Source of the DNA: an uncultured Bryobacterales bacterium
Lineage (GTDB): Bacteria > Acidobacteriota > Terriglobia > Bryobacterales > UBA6623
Length of the DNA: 64,000 nt
Assembly: GCA_951813605.1 (NCBI GenBank)
Contig: OX638379.1
Coordinates: 1,436,471-1,500,470 of the forward strand
Reading direction: 5' to 3'
Shown: positions 28,335 to 37,679 of the stretch, one piece after another
Numbering within the stretch: the stretch's first letter is position 1
How the letters are laid out: each line of letters opens with the position of its first letter
Translations under genes and position numbers: made by a program
The notes under the pieces: model-generated
What the model saw: only the letters and a program-made list of their open reading frames with translations
What the model was told of the DNA's origin: nothing
The model's database searches: none

Positions 28335-29396
28335 TTATTTGGATTCGCGCAAAATTGAGCGCAGTAGTGCGGGGTCGATATTTCCGCCGCTAACGACGCA
28401 GACTATCGGCAAGGCGTCATCCGGTTCGTGCGATGAAGCGGCTGCTGCAACAGGTGCGGCGCCTCCAGCCTCCACGACCAGCTTCTGCTCGAGCGCCAGC
28501 GAGCGGATGGCATTCACCATTTCCGGCTCGGAGACGAGTAAGACATCCTCCACGAGTTGCTGGATGATCGGGAAAGTGTTCGACCCGGGCTGCGGCACAG
28601 TGAGGGCGTCGGCTAGCGACGGGGATGGGATCGTTCGCACGGGACGCCCCTGCTCCAGGGATCGCTTGGCCGCCGGATTGGCCTGCGCCTGGACACCAAA
28701 GATCCGACAGCCCGGACGGCCCGCCTTCACGGCCAGAGACGTGCCCGCGATCAGCCCTCCGCCGCTGACCGGGACGTACAACCTGAAATCGCCCTCGATC
28801 TGGTCCAAGAGTTCCAATCCCAGCGTGCCGTTTCCAGCGATGCTCTCGACCGAGTCGAACGGATGCACGGGCAAGCGGCCAGTTTCTTTCCTGATTCGCT
28901 CCGTGGTTTCGGCGCGTGCGGCGAACGTGTCGTCGCAAAGCACTACGTTGCCTCCGAACTGGCGCGTCCTTTCTCGTTTGAATGGCGATGCCCCCCGCAT
29001 CATGACAATGGCCGCGTCCACGCCGAGTCGTGACGCGGCGAAGGCGGCTGCCTGGGCGAAGTTGCCTGAGGAGTTCGTTACGATTCCAGACGCGCGGCAC
29101 GGCTCAAGCGTCGCGAGGATGCTGTTAAGCGCAGGACGGACCTTGAATGCTCCAACCGGCTGCTGAGACTCGAGTTTCAGGAGTACGTTCCGTCCTAATT
29201 TCCGGCTCAGAAATTCGGATTTCACGAGGGGTGTCGGCGCGAGGTGCGGCGTGATTCGATCCCTGGCCCGGGTAATCTCCTCGATCCAGAACGAAGGGTT
29301 CGGATTTGGGACCTGATTCGGCTTCGTGGTGGACGAGGAACCCTGATTGGCGCTAAGCGGGCCGCGGTAGGACGAGGTCGTTTCTTCGGACGGCAC
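28335..29396 (-). CDS. PLP-dependent threonine/serine dehydratase-like enzyme
   Basis: This is a fold-type II pyridoxal-phosphate enzyme of the threonine dehydratase/serine racemase group, probably deaminating or racemising a hydroxy amino acid. The PLP lysine lies in QPVGAFKVRPA, where classical enzymes read GSFKxRGA, so the surrounding motif is slightly divergent. NSSGNFAQAAA contacts the substrate carboxylate, VSGGGLIAG is the phosphate-binding glycine loop, and VVSGGNID lies near the C-terminus. There is no C-terminal ACT domain, which argues for the catabolic or biodegradative type. The first 35 residues are Ser/Pro-rich and not family-like, so the true start may be a later non-ATG codon. 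Confidence 0.87.
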   Translation of the reverse strand: MPSEETTSSYRGPLSANQGSSSTTKPNQVPNPNPSFWIEEITRARDRITPHLAPTPLVKSEFLSRKLGRNVLLKLESQQPVGAFKVRPALNSILATLEPCRASGIVTNSSGNFAQAAAFAASRLGVDAAIVMMRGASPFKRERTRQFGGNVVLCDDTFAARAETTERIRKETGRLPVHPFDSVESIAGNGTLGLELLDQIEGDFRLYVPVSGGGLIAGTSLAVKAGRPGCRIFGVQAQANPAAKRSLEQGRPVRTIPSPSLADALTVPQPGSNTFPIIQQLVEDVLLVSEPEMVNAIRSLALEQKLVVEAGGAAPVAAAASSHEPDDALPIVCVVSGGNIDPALLRSILRESK

Positions 29397-29587
29397 GGTA
29401 GAAAATTCCTGCCTGGGTTCAACAGGCTCGAATCGGAAGAGTCGCGATTAGCGGCGGAAAAGAAGCGACGGACGCCACAGACCGCCGCAGGAGAGCGCTT
29501 GGTCGCTCACCCATGCAACTCCGCCGGGTCCAACCGGACTCTGCGATTGTTCCTATCGTAATTCTAAGTGCTAGAGTAATCCTAAAT

Positions 29588-32500
29588 ATGAACCCCTTGA
29601 AACAGGCTATTTTCAAGGCCCGACTGGCCCGCTGTCGGACCTCTGCCTCTGCGGCAAAGTTCCCTGCGGCTCTCGGCTTGCTGCTGTTCGGCGGCCAACT
29701 GCTGGTCGCGCAGACCAATACCGGGAACATCCGCGGTGCAGTATACGACGAGACAATGTCTGTAATTCCCGGCGTCACAGTTGTCGCTCTAGACCAGTCT
29801 CGGGGTATCGAACGCGAAACTAGCACGTCCGAGGCGGGTGACTTTGTCTTCAGCCACTTGGAGCCCGGAACCTACTCTCTGAGCTTTGAGGTGGCAAACT
29901 TCGCTCCACTCAGCATCGAAGACTTGGAGGTCCGCGTGGGCGAGACCGCCACGGTTTCGCCCCAGCTTGCCGTGGCCGTCTCCGAAGACCGCGTGGTCGT
30001 GTCCGCGGAATCCGCGCGGGCGGCCATCGAGCCCCAGAGGGTCCAGCAGTCCGACCACATCGACTCCGTCCGTATCGAGAACCTGCCGATAAACCGCCGT
30101 GACTACCTTGACCTAGCGCTCTTGACTCCCGGCGTAGTGGACACCAACTACATTGCGAACGCGAATGATCGCCGCATCGCCCCAACGCCGGCGTCCGGAC
30201 TCGGTATAGGGGGAACGAACGGGCGCGGCAACACATTCATGATCGATGGCTTGGACAACGTCTACAACTCCGGCAGCGTCCGCTCGTCGATCAGTCAAGA
30301 GGCGGTGCATGAATTTCAAGTCAACAGGAACTCGTTCTCAACCGAGCAAGGCGGGGCCCCGGGCGGCACCGTGAACATCGTCACGAAGGGGGGAACGAAC
30401 GAGCTGCACGGATCTTTCTTTGGCGTCGTACGCAATCGCAGGTTCCAAGCTCGCAACTACTTCGATCCGGGAAAGTCGGCATACACGAGAGCGCAGAGCG
30501 GTGCCTCGTTAGGCGGTCCGATCGAACAGAACAAGACATTTCTGTACGGTGCTTACGAACGCTTGGACCGCCACGAGTCTCAGATCGTGCCCCTGCTTGC
30601 CGACAGGTCGTTCCTGACGTCGCTCACGGATTCGCAACAGGCGCTGGCTGGCACGCTGGGCGCTGCGGCTCCCGCACCGTTGCGCCCGCTCGTCGCCCAG
30701 CTAACGGCAGCGCTGATCCCGGCGAACAATCCGACGGTCGTTCCGTTGTTCGAAGCCAACAGTGGGGTCTTCCCATTCGGCGAGGAGCGGCAGCAACTTG
30801 TGGTGCGCTTTGACCACGCGTTGAGCGATGGCCACAATATCTTCGTCCGGGGCAACCGGACTGGACAAGACAGGGAGAACACTAGGTTCGGTTCTCTCGC
30901 GGCATACAGCAGGGGCAGCCGTTCCAATATCAACGACTTTGCGCTTGCTTTTGGCGACACTTACGTCTTCAACCCGCAATGGGTCAGCGAAACGAGGCTG
31001 GGTTTCGGCTACCACGATTTCGGCACGTATCCCAATGACCCGTACGGCCCTCAGATCGACATCGGCGCCTTTGGCGACTTCGGTCGCGATTTTATTCTTC
31101 CGGCCCGCGTCATCGAGCGCACCTACCAAGTCCGCCAGAACTTTATGCGCATATCGGGGCGCCAGACGCTTAAGTTCGGGATCGACGTCAACCCGGTTCG
31201 CGATTGGGTGAGGTCAGAAGTTTTCCTGGGAGGACGCTTCATCTTCGGGGAGGCGATACCTCTTTCCAGCATCATCGATAACGCGGCGGGTCCCGGAGTA
31301 TCGCGATTGATCAAGGGCTTGCTCACGGGTGCTGGGCTTAGCAGCCTGGTAAGCGCTGTCGATGCCCCAATCTCTGCCCTCCAGGCGTTCGCCCTAGGCC
31401 TTCCGACGGTCTACCAGCAAGGCTTCGGCGACCCTTACTGGATGGGCTGGGCCAACCGGTATAACTTCTACGCCGAGGACGCCATTCGAATCTCGCCCAA
31501 CTTTCTGCTAACCCTAGGATTGCGTCACGAATTCGAATACAAGAGTAGGTTTCCACGGGACAACAACAACATTGGGCCGCGGGCGGGATTCGCATGGAGC
31601 CCGAACACTAGGACCGTGATTCGAGGCGGCTACGGCATCTTCTATTCCCGGATCGACGGGCAGACCGCGTATGTCAATGACCTACTCGGCGACAGGCAGC
31701 AAATCTATCAGGTGTTCATACCGTTAACGGGATTGCCCGGCATTCAGAGCACGCTGTCTGGCGGGCCGCTCACCTCGGCCGAGATCTACCAGACAGCCCA
31801 GTCGCGGGGAATCCTAGGAAAACGCAGCATCACGTTAGAGGACTTGGCCATACACGGAATCAACCCAGGTCCGAACTATCCTTTGCGAGTCGGATTCCGC
31901 GTCGCAAAAGACACGGTGAACCCGTACACGCAGCAAGCCAGCTTCGAGATCCAGCGCCAAGTCGGTGGCTATGCGTTGTCCGCCGCCTACAACTTCAACC
32001 GGGGTATTCACCTCATTCGTCCCCTGGACAGTAACGTGTTCCAAGCCGGCACGAACGACGCAGGAAGGCCTATCGTCGGTTTTCACAACCCCCTGATCCT
32101 TCAAGACAACACGTATGGCAGCTGGTCGAGATCGTTCTATCACGCGATGATCCTGCATCTGCAGAAACGATTCTCCGATGGATTCACGCTCTCAGCCCAC
32201 CACACCTGGAGCAAGACCATTGACGAGAACACCGACTACAATTCGTCCTACGAGCCTCACCTGCAATGGGATGCCCGGAACGAACTAGCCCTTTCTCATT
32301 TCCACCGAGGACACCGGTTCGTCGCCAACGCCGTGGCGCAATCGCCTTGGAAGGCGGCCAAGGGCCGCGGTTTCGGCCACAACCTCCTCGCCGACTTCAC
32401 TTTGTCCGGAATCATGGTGGCGCGCTCTTTCGCGCCGTTCAACCTGAATGCAGGGTACGACACTATCGGCGATCGGCATACCGACACCCACCGTCCGTGG

Positions 32501-32788
32501 GGGCTTGGCCGCAACGCGGGACTCGGCCCGAGCTTTTTCGGAATCGACATGCGGCTAAAGCGTTCGTTCCGGCTTTCCGAGGGAGCAAGCCTGCAGGTGA
32601 TTGCCGAGGCGTTCAACTTGCTGAACCGCACGAACTTCAAGGCTGTCAACGGCGTTGTCGGTAGCATCTCGATCGAGGACCTCCCGGCCAAGCTCGTTGG
32701 GCATCGGGGGCCGGTTACCGAGCCGCTTGCATTCGTGTCCACATTCGATCCGCGTCAGTTCCAATTCACGCTGCGTTTCACATTCTGA
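29588..32788 (+). CDS. TonB-dependent/Oar-like receptor with carboxypeptidase-regulatory-like domain (2)
   Basis: This outer-membrane receptor has about 1066 residues. From the ATG at 29588 it has a signal peptide (basic start, core LGLLLFGGQLLVAQT). A carboxypeptidase-regulatory-like domain follows (NIRGAVYDETMSVIPGVTVVAL, LEPGTYSLSFEVANFAPL), then a plug (NTFMIDGLDNVYNSGS, GGAPGGTVNIVTKGGTNELHGS) and a barrel ending FTLRFTF with terminal Phe. An in-frame start at 29513 would add 25 residues before the signal peptide and is unlikely. It reads right, opposite to the dehydratase gene. The ligand is unknown. Confidence 0.92.
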   Translation: MNPLKQAIFKARLARCRTSASAAKFPAALGLLLFGGQLLVAQTNTGNIRGAVYDETMSVIPGVTVVALDQSRGIERETSTSEAGDFVFSHLEPGTYSLSFEVANFAPLSIEDLEVRVGETATVSPQLAVAVSEDRVVVSAESARAAIEPQRVQQSDHIDSVRIENLPINRRDYLDLALLTPGVVDTNYIANANDRRIAPTPASGLGIGGTNGRGNTFMIDGLDNVYNSGSVRSSISQEAVHEFQVNRNSFSTEQGGAPGGTVNIVTKGGTNELHGSFFGVVRNRRFQARNYFDPGKSAYTRAQSGASLGGPIEQNKTFLYGAYERLDRHESQIVPLLADRSFLTSLTDSQQALAGTLGAAAPAPLRPLVAQLTAALIPANNPTVVPLFEANSGVFPFGEERQQLVVRFDHALSDGHNIFVRGNRTGQDRENTRFGSLAAYSRGSRSNINDFALAFGDTYVFNPQWVSETRLGFGYHDFGTYPNDPYGPQIDIGAFGDFGRDFILPARVIERTYQVRQNFMRISGRQTLKFGIDVNPVRDWVRSEVFLGGRFIFGEAIPLSSIIDNAAGPGVSRLIKGLLTGAGLSSLVSAVDAPISALQAFALGLPTVYQQGFGDPYWMGWANRYNFYAEDAIRISPNFLLTLGLRHEFEYKSRFPRDNNNIGPRAGFAWSPNTRTVIRGGYGIFYSRIDGQTAYVNDLLGDRQQIYQVFIPLTGLPGIQSTLSGGPLTSAEIYQTAQSRGILGKRSITLEDLAIHGINPGPNYPLRVGFRVAKDTVNPYTQQASFEIQRQVGGYALSAAYNFNRGIHLIRPLDSNVFQAGTNDAGRPIVGFHNPLILQDNTYGSWSRSFYHAMILHLQKRFSDGFTLSAHHTWSKTIDENTDYNSSYEPHLQWDARNELALSHFHRGHRFVANAVAQSPWKAAKGRGFGHNLLADFTLSGIMVARSFAPFNLNAGYDTIGDRHTDTHRPWGLGRNAGLGPSFFGIDMRLKRSFRLSEGASLQVIAEAFNLLNRTNFKAVNGVVGSISIEDLPAKLVGHRGPVTEPLAFVSTFDPRQFQFTLRFTF

Positions 32789-32817
32789 CGCGGGGCGACT
32801 CGGGTGCTACAGGCTGC

Positions 32818-34083
32818 CTATCGGCGGGTTTCCGAGCCCGTCGTCTCCAGTATCGCTTCGGCCGCAGCATACCCGCTGCGCACCGCGCCCTCCATGGTCG
32901 CCGGCCAGCCCGTGGCTGTCCAGTCACCTGCCATAAACACGTTGGCGAGGCGGGTGCGAGGCCCTGGCCGCCAGCGCTCCAAGCCCGGTCGGGCCGAAAA
33001 AGTAGCCCGGGCCTCCCGGATGACGCGGCTGCGTTTGAGGCTCGCGTGCCGGGCGACGGGGAAGAAGTCTCGCAATTCTTCTACGGCGAGGTCGACGATC
33101 TCAGCTGTCGATTTAGATTCGAGTCCGCGCGACGCGCTGACGACTATCAAGTAATACCCGCCTCCCTTATGGAACATCCACTGGATCTGCCGGTCTAGGA
33201 GCATCGCGTGCTCCAAGGAGGTGACCGGCCTGTCGAACCAGAGATGGATTCCGGTGATGGGCGAGTGTTCAAATCTTGAGACAACCTCTTGGATTGGGAG
33301 GTCGGGCAACAGACTCGAGACTCTATCGAACGGCACTGCGCTGATGTAATAGTCAGCTTCACCGCTGTTGGCATCGATGCGATTCACCTTGGACCCCAGC
33401 AGCACACGGACCCTCGGCCCGAGGCGCCCGGCAAGAGCCTGCGAGTACAGCTCGTCAAGCGTTACTGACGGCACTCCTAGTTCGTAGGCGGTGCGGCTGC
33501 TCAGCAATCCCTCCCCGAAGACCTGCAGCGCCGGCAAGGCGGATGCGCGATCTAGCTCTTCGTTGAGGGCGCTGACGATGAACGGACGCCAAAACCTAGC
33601 TACCGACCTAGCGGTGGCGCGCTTCTTTCGCAGCCACTGCGCCATCGTCATCGCGTCAAGGTCGTCGCGAAGCCGATCCCGCGGAACCGCTCGCAGGCAC
33701 CGCAGGAGTGAGATCTTGTCACGCCAGTCCAGACACCGCATCGCCAGCAGGGACCGCGCCAGATGGAACGGAGCCGGAAGCGGGTCCTTTCGAATCCTGT
33801 CCACGGTTCCGTCCGGACTCAGCAGGTGCAGCGTGTCATGGAATCGGATCTTGTCTTCAACGCCGCATCGGCGATAGAAGTCCAACAGGGCCGTGCAGCG
33901 TCGGAGCAAGACGTGCTGGCAATTGTCAATGCGCTCGAAATCCGGACTTCCCGGGCTCAGCGGGAAAGACGCGGCTCTTCCTCCCAGGAACTGTCTCGCC
34001 TCGTGGACCTCGACCTCGACTCCGGAATCTCCGAGTCTTGCGGCGGCAGCGAGCCCAGCCAATCCGCCGCCGACTATCTTCAC
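32818..34083 (-). CDS. hpnE: Squalene-associated FAD-dependent desaturase HpnE
   Basis: HpnE is the third enzyme of the HpnCDE route and converts hydroxysqualene to squalene. The GTG at 34083 begins VKIVGGGLAGLAAAARL, the FAD-binding dinucleotide motif, directly followed by EVEVHEARQFLGGRAAS. The C-terminal FAD block VFMAGDWTATGWPATMEGAVRSGYAAA is intact. The length of 421 residues fits the family. Longer in-frame starts would run deep into hpnD. The GTG overlaps the hpnD stop as GTGA, so translation is coupled. It is the last gene of the packed series egtD-ggt-hpnC-hpnD-hpnE. No squalene-hopene cyclase is in the window. Confidence 0.92.
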   Translation of the reverse strand: MKIVGGGLAGLAAAARLGDSGVEVEVHEARQFLGGRAASFPLSPGSPDFERIDNCQHVLLRRCTALLDFYRRCGVEDKIRFHDTLHLLSPDGTVDRIRKDPLPAPFHLARSLLAMRCLDWRDKISLLRCLRAVPRDRLRDDLDAMTMAQWLRKKRATARSVARFWRPFIVSALNEELDRASALPALQVFGEGLLSSRTAYELGVPSVTLDELYSQALAGRLGPRVRVLLGSKVNRIDANSGEADYYISAVPFDRVSSLLPDLPIQEVVSRFEHSPITGIHLWFDRPVTSLEHAMLLDRQIQWMFHKGGGYYLIVVSASRGLESKSTAEIVDLAVEELRDFFPVARHASLKRSRVIREARATFSARPGLERWRPGPRTRLANVFMAGDWTATGWPATMEGAVRSGYAAAEAILETTGSETRR

Positions 34084-34970
34084 GCGGGAAATGGCGGCAC
34101 TCCCCCCATGGCGCGTAAGTGCGTGGCGCGACCCACGATCCAGAGCTTTCTCCAGACCGGCAGGCTTACGCGCCGCCCGAAGACGTCGTAGCGAACCTTT
34201 CGAATGCGTCGCAGCAGCCCGTGATAGATCGAGACCATCGCCCAAAGAGCGGGTTGGCTGGCGGAATCGACCATCCTGAGCAGGTCCGAAGACTCCCGAT
34301 AGAATCGCTCGGCTCGCCTCCACTGGAACTCCATGAAGCGCTGGAAGCGTTCGTCGGTCGAGCGAATCGAAGCGTCCAGCAGTTCATTCCGGTTCAACCC
34401 GAATTCCTCAAGTTCGACCGAGGGGAAGTAGACACGGCCCATCGCCGCGTCTGCGGATACATCCCGCATGATGTTCGTCAGCTGGAAGGCTACGCCGCAC
34501 GCCGCGGCGGGTGCGAGAGCGTCCTCCGACCTGAATCCGAAGACATGGATCGTCGCCATGCCGACTACTGAAGCGGCCCGGTAGCAATAAGGGTAGAGGT
34601 CGTCGAACGTCTGGTATTCCCGGGCGGACAAGTCGCTCTCCATGCCGTCGAGCAATTCGAAAAAATAGCTGTGCGGAATCGCATACCGGTCGACAACATC
34701 GTGGAACGCGGTGAGGACGGCATCGCCCATCGTATTGCCATTCAGAGCCTCGCTCAGACTGCGACGCCAGTGATTGATCTGCTGGCGCCGGTCTCTGATC
34801 GGAACGGCGTCGTTGTCCACGATGTCGTCCGATCGACGCATGAAGGCGTATAGCGCGCACATCGCGTCTCGACGCGCGCGAGGGAGCAGAAGAAACGAAT
34901 AGAAGAAGTTCCGGGCTCGGGATCTCGCGACGTTCCGGCAATGCGCGTACGACTCCTCAACCGTGGGCAT
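34080..34970 (-). CDS. hpnD: Presqualene diphosphate synthase HpnD
   Basis: HpnD condenses two farnesyl diphosphates to presqualene diphosphate. The 296 residues carry the trans-isoprenyl (squalene/phytoene synthase) fold. The first Asp-rich motif is MRRSDDIVD (about residues 44-52), QLTNIMRDVSADAAMGRVYFP holds the second Asp motif, and ARNFFYSFLLLPRARRDAMCALYAF is the N-terminal helix. It overlaps hpnC by 14 bases and hpnE by 4 bases. It is distinguished from hpnC by its better match to the RDV...DAxxGRVYFP block and by its place in the series. Confidence 0.92.
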   Translation of the reverse strand: MPTVEESYAHCRNVARSRARNFFYSFLLLPRARRDAMCALYAFMRRSDDIVDNDAVPIRDRRQQINHWRRSLSEALNGNTMGDAVLTAFHDVVDRYAIPHSYFFELLDGMESDLSAREYQTFDDLYPYCYRAASVVGMATIHVFGFRSEDALAPAAACGVAFQLTNIMRDVSADAAMGRVYFPSVELEEFGLNRNELLDASIRSTDERFQRFMEFQWRRAERFYRESSDLLRMVDSASQPALWAMVSIYHGLLRRIRKVRYDVFGRRVSLPVWRKLWIVGRATHLRAMGGVPPFPA

Positions 34971-35910
34971 TCCGAGCCTCGTGCCCAGTCTTTGACGCTC
35001 CGAGCAGGCGGCGCGCGAAAACTCCTGCTAGGAGCGCTGCGTGCGTGCGTTTTCTGATTATCGGTCTGCGAGAAACGGTGTCCCACTCTTGGGCCTGGAT
35101 CTGATCGAGAACAGCCATGCCCGCCCTAGAGAAGAGTTCAATCTCGATTGCCAGGCGGCCCTTAACTCGGTCGACCAATGGCAGCCCTGCGTGAAACGAG
35201 TCGCGCGCCTTCGAGCACAGCTCGCGGAGGGTGTGCCGAAATCCATCCGAGGCATTCCGCGAGTCGATATCCCGGCGGAGCGCGCGGATCGAGTAGCCGT
35301 GCGAGCGCATCACCTCCTCTGGGAGGTAAACGCGGCTCATTTCCCAGTCTCGCTTGACATCCTGCCAGTGATTCGCCAATTGAAGCGCGGTGCAGGTCGC
35401 GTCCGAAAGCCCGAATAAGGATTCATCGACATACCCATTGAGCCGAAGGACCAGCCTTCCCACCGGATTCGCCGAGAACCGGCAGTAGTCCAGCAGCTCT
35501 GCGTAAGTCCCATAGTGCCTAACGGACTGGTCGCGCACGAATGCGCGGAGCAAGTCCTCGAAGTCCTCGTGGGGTAGCGAGTGCCGGAGCGAGGTGTCCC
35601 GCAGAGCCACGAAAACCGGGTGGAACGCTTGGCCGGCTTCCATCGCGAGCAATTGCTCCCGCCACCATTCCAGCAGTTCGAGACTCTTGGCGGGGTCGCC
35701 GGTTTCATCCCCTAGGTCGTCGGCCCAACGGCAGTAGGCGTACACGTTGCAATAGTCTTGCCGAAGATGTCGCGGAACCAGCAGGCCGGCGACAGTGAAG
35801 TTCTCGTAATGGGCCTTGGCCAGTGCCCTCGTGTAGCGCCTCGAGTCGGCTAGGCGCCATGCAGGGAACTTCGTCCCGTGTTGCTCTAGGAAATCAAGCG
35901 GAAAAAGCAC
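34957..35910 (-). CDS. hpnC: Squalene-synthesis enzyme HpnC
   Basis: HpnC converts presqualene diphosphate to hydroxysqualene in the three-enzyme bacterial route. This 317-residue isoprenyl-synthase fold protein shows HYENFTVAGLLVPRHLRQDYCNVYAYCRWADDLGDE, with the first Asp-rich motif, and ALQLANHWQDVKRDWEMSRVYLP, with the second. It starts with GTG at 35910, 11 bases after the ggt stop, and overlaps hpnD by 14 bases. This arrangement indicates one transcript with ggt and the two following genes. Confidence 0.9.
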   Translation of the reverse strand: MLFPLDFLEQHGTKFPAWRLADSRRYTRALAKAHYENFTVAGLLVPRHLRQDYCNVYAYCRWADDLGDETGDPAKSLELLEWWREQLLAMEAGQAFHPVFVALRDTSLRHSLPHEDFEDLLRAFVRDQSVRHYGTYAELLDYCRFSANPVGRLVLRLNGYVDESLFGLSDATCTALQLANHWQDVKRDWEMSRVYLPEEVMRSHGYSIRALRRDIDSRNASDGFRHTLRELCSKARDSFHAGLPLVDRVKGRLAIEIELFSRAGMAVLDQIQAQEWDTVSRRPIIRKRTHAALLAGVFARRLLGASKTGHEARNAHG

Positions 35911-35921
35911 GCGAGTTGGTA

Positions 35922-37679
35922 TCAGAATCCCGCCGCTACTCCCTCGCTGCGCGAGTCGGCGGCACCCATCAGTATGCCCTCCCTCGCTTCGATGGCCTCA
36001 ACATGGCCAAGCTGTCTGCCGAAGTTCAGCCGGTGACCGCGTGACTCCAGTGCCCGGCGTGTTTCGGCGGAATGTCCGGAAGGCTCTAGGTAGAGCGTGT
36101 CCGGCATCCACTGGTGGTGGAACCGCGGAAAGTCGACGGCCTGCTGGACATTCATGCCAAAGTCGATCACGTCGAGGATGACTTGGGTTACGGACGTGAT
36201 GATCGTGGGCCCGCCTTGGGCGCCGAGAACCAATCGAGGCCGACCGTCCTCCAAGACGATGGTAGGGGACATGGCGGAAAGCGGCCGCTTTCCGGGCTCG
36301 ATAGAGTTGTTTTCGCTTTGCAAGAGCCCGTAAGCGTTGGGGCTCCCTGGCTTGGCCGTGAAGTCGTCCATTTCGTTATTCAACAGCACCCCGGTACCCT
36401 TGGCCGTCACTCCGGACCCGTATCCTCCGTTCAGCGTGTATGTGACCGCTACGGCATTGCCCGCATGGTCGATGACTGAATAGTGAGTCGTTTCGTCGCT
36501 CTCATAGGCCGCTGGAGCGCTAATGCCGACTTCCTTGCTGGGAGTCGATCGTTCCATTTGTATGCTCTCCCGGCGCGCCGCTGCGTAGTCCTTGGACAGC
36601 ATCCCTTGCAGCGGAATCTCAACGAAATCTGTGTCGCCGAAGAATTGCGCCCTGTCCGCAAAGAAGCGTCGCATCGCTTCGGCGACAAGATGGATCGTGG
36701 CGGCGGACCCCGCTCCGGTAGCCGCGAGGTCGTAGTGTTCGAGTATGTTGAGGATCTGGATGACCCCGGCCCCGCCGGAACTAGGGGGAGGGGCGCTAAG
36801 AACCGCATGCCCGCGGTAGGTCCCGGAGACGGGGCGCCGCTCGGCCGGAGTGTAAGCAGCTAGGTCTTCCGCATCGATGGTGCCGCCGTTGGCCGCCATG
36901 TCCTCGGCGATCAAGCGGGCGGTCTCTCCTGTGTAGAATTCGTCCGGGCCGCGGCGCGCGAGTCTGCCCAGAGTGGCTGCCAGGTCTGCTTGCTCTAGTG
37001 TGTCGCCCAGCGAAAAGAAGCGGCCTCGGTTCAGGAAGATGCGCCGAGACTCGGGAAAGCGCCCCAAGCGCACGCTATTCCGCAAAGACCGAGCTAGGTC
37101 CCACGTCACCGGCACGCCGTCCCGCGCTAGAAGCTCCGCGGGCTCGACCATGCTGCGCCAGGACTTCGTTCCGTATTTCTTTAGCGCCAGTGCCAGCCCT
37201 CGAACGGTGCCGGGCACGCCCGCGGCCCTGTATCCAACCAAGCTGTCCTGGGTCGGGCTTCCCTCCTTGTCGAGGTACATGTCGCGATGAGCCGATGCAG
37301 GTGCGCGCTCCCGAAAGTCGAGGAAGGTCGAGCGACCGTCCGCAAGGTGAAGCAGCATGAATCCTCCGCCTCCGAGGTTTCCGGCATTCGGTTCCGTCAC
37401 CGCGAGAGCTAGGCCGATGGCGACCGCCGCGTCGATGGCGTTCCCGCCGTCGCGTAGGACGTCGACCCCGATGTTCGTTGCAAGGCGCTCTGCCGTGACG
37501 ACCATTGCTGCACGGGCATACACCGGCTGAGGCTTGAATGCCGTCGCGCTCGGAACGAGCAGCGGCGCGAGCATCAGCACCGCCGCAGAAGTGATCGCTC
37601 TGGACACGGTCGACCTCGAGGTGCGATAGCGCATGCCAGTGGGATCGGCTGTGGCAGTGACTGGTTTGGGATCAGTCAT
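35922..37679 (-). CDS. ggt: Gamma-glutamyltransferase
   Basis: This Ntn-hydrolase cleaves gamma-glutamyl bonds of glutathione-like compounds. The pro-enzyme shows the N-terminal block NAIDAAVAIGLALAVTEPNAGNLGGGGF. The autoprocessing nucleophile is T397 in DETTHYSVIDHAGNAVAVTYTLN, and the small subunit has GSGVTAKGTGVLLNNEMDDF and LSAMSPTIV. A signal peptide is visible from residue 16 (MRYRTSRSTVSRAITSAAVLMLAPLLV), so it is likely periplasmic; 37634 is an alternative start. Its ATG overlaps the egtD stop by 8 bases (ATGACTGA). Coupling to egtD suggests, but does not prove, a role in ergothioneine or thiol metabolism. The length of 585 residues is normal. Confidence 0.93.
   Translation of the reverse strand: MTDPKPVTATADPTGMRYRTSRSTVSRAITSAAVLMLAPLLVPSATAFKPQPVYARAAMVVTAERLATNIGVDVLRDGGNAIDAAVAIGLALAVTEPNAGNLGGGGFMLLHLADGRSTFLDFRERAPASAHRDMYLDKEGSPTQDSLVGYRAAGVPGTVRGLALALKKYGTKSWRSMVEPAELLARDGVPVTWDLARSLRNSVRLGRFPESRRIFLNRGRFFSLGDTLEQADLAATLGRLARRGPDEFYTGETARLIAEDMAANGGTIDAEDLAAYTPAERRPVSGTYRGHAVLSAPPPSSGGAGVIQILNILEHYDLAATGAGSAATIHLVAEAMRRFFADRAQFFGDTDFVEIPLQGMLSKDYAAARRESIQMERSTPSKEVGISAPAAYESDETTHYSVIDHAGNAVAVTYTLNGGYGSGVTAKGTGVLLNNEMDDFTAKPGSPNAYGLLQSENNSIEPGKRPLSAMSPTIVLEDGRPRLVLGAQGGPTIITSVTQVILDVIDFGMNVQQAVDFPRFHHQWMPDTLYLEPSGHSAETRRALESRGHRLNFGRQLGHVEAIEAREGILMGAADSRSEGVAAGF

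Noticed and set aside
32818..35910. A carotenoid (phytoene) cluster instead of a squalene cluster
   Set aside because: The order C-D-E with two squalene/phytoene synthase-like genes and one FAD desaturase-like gene is that of hpnCDE. A carotenoid cluster would usually carry a single crtB with crtI.
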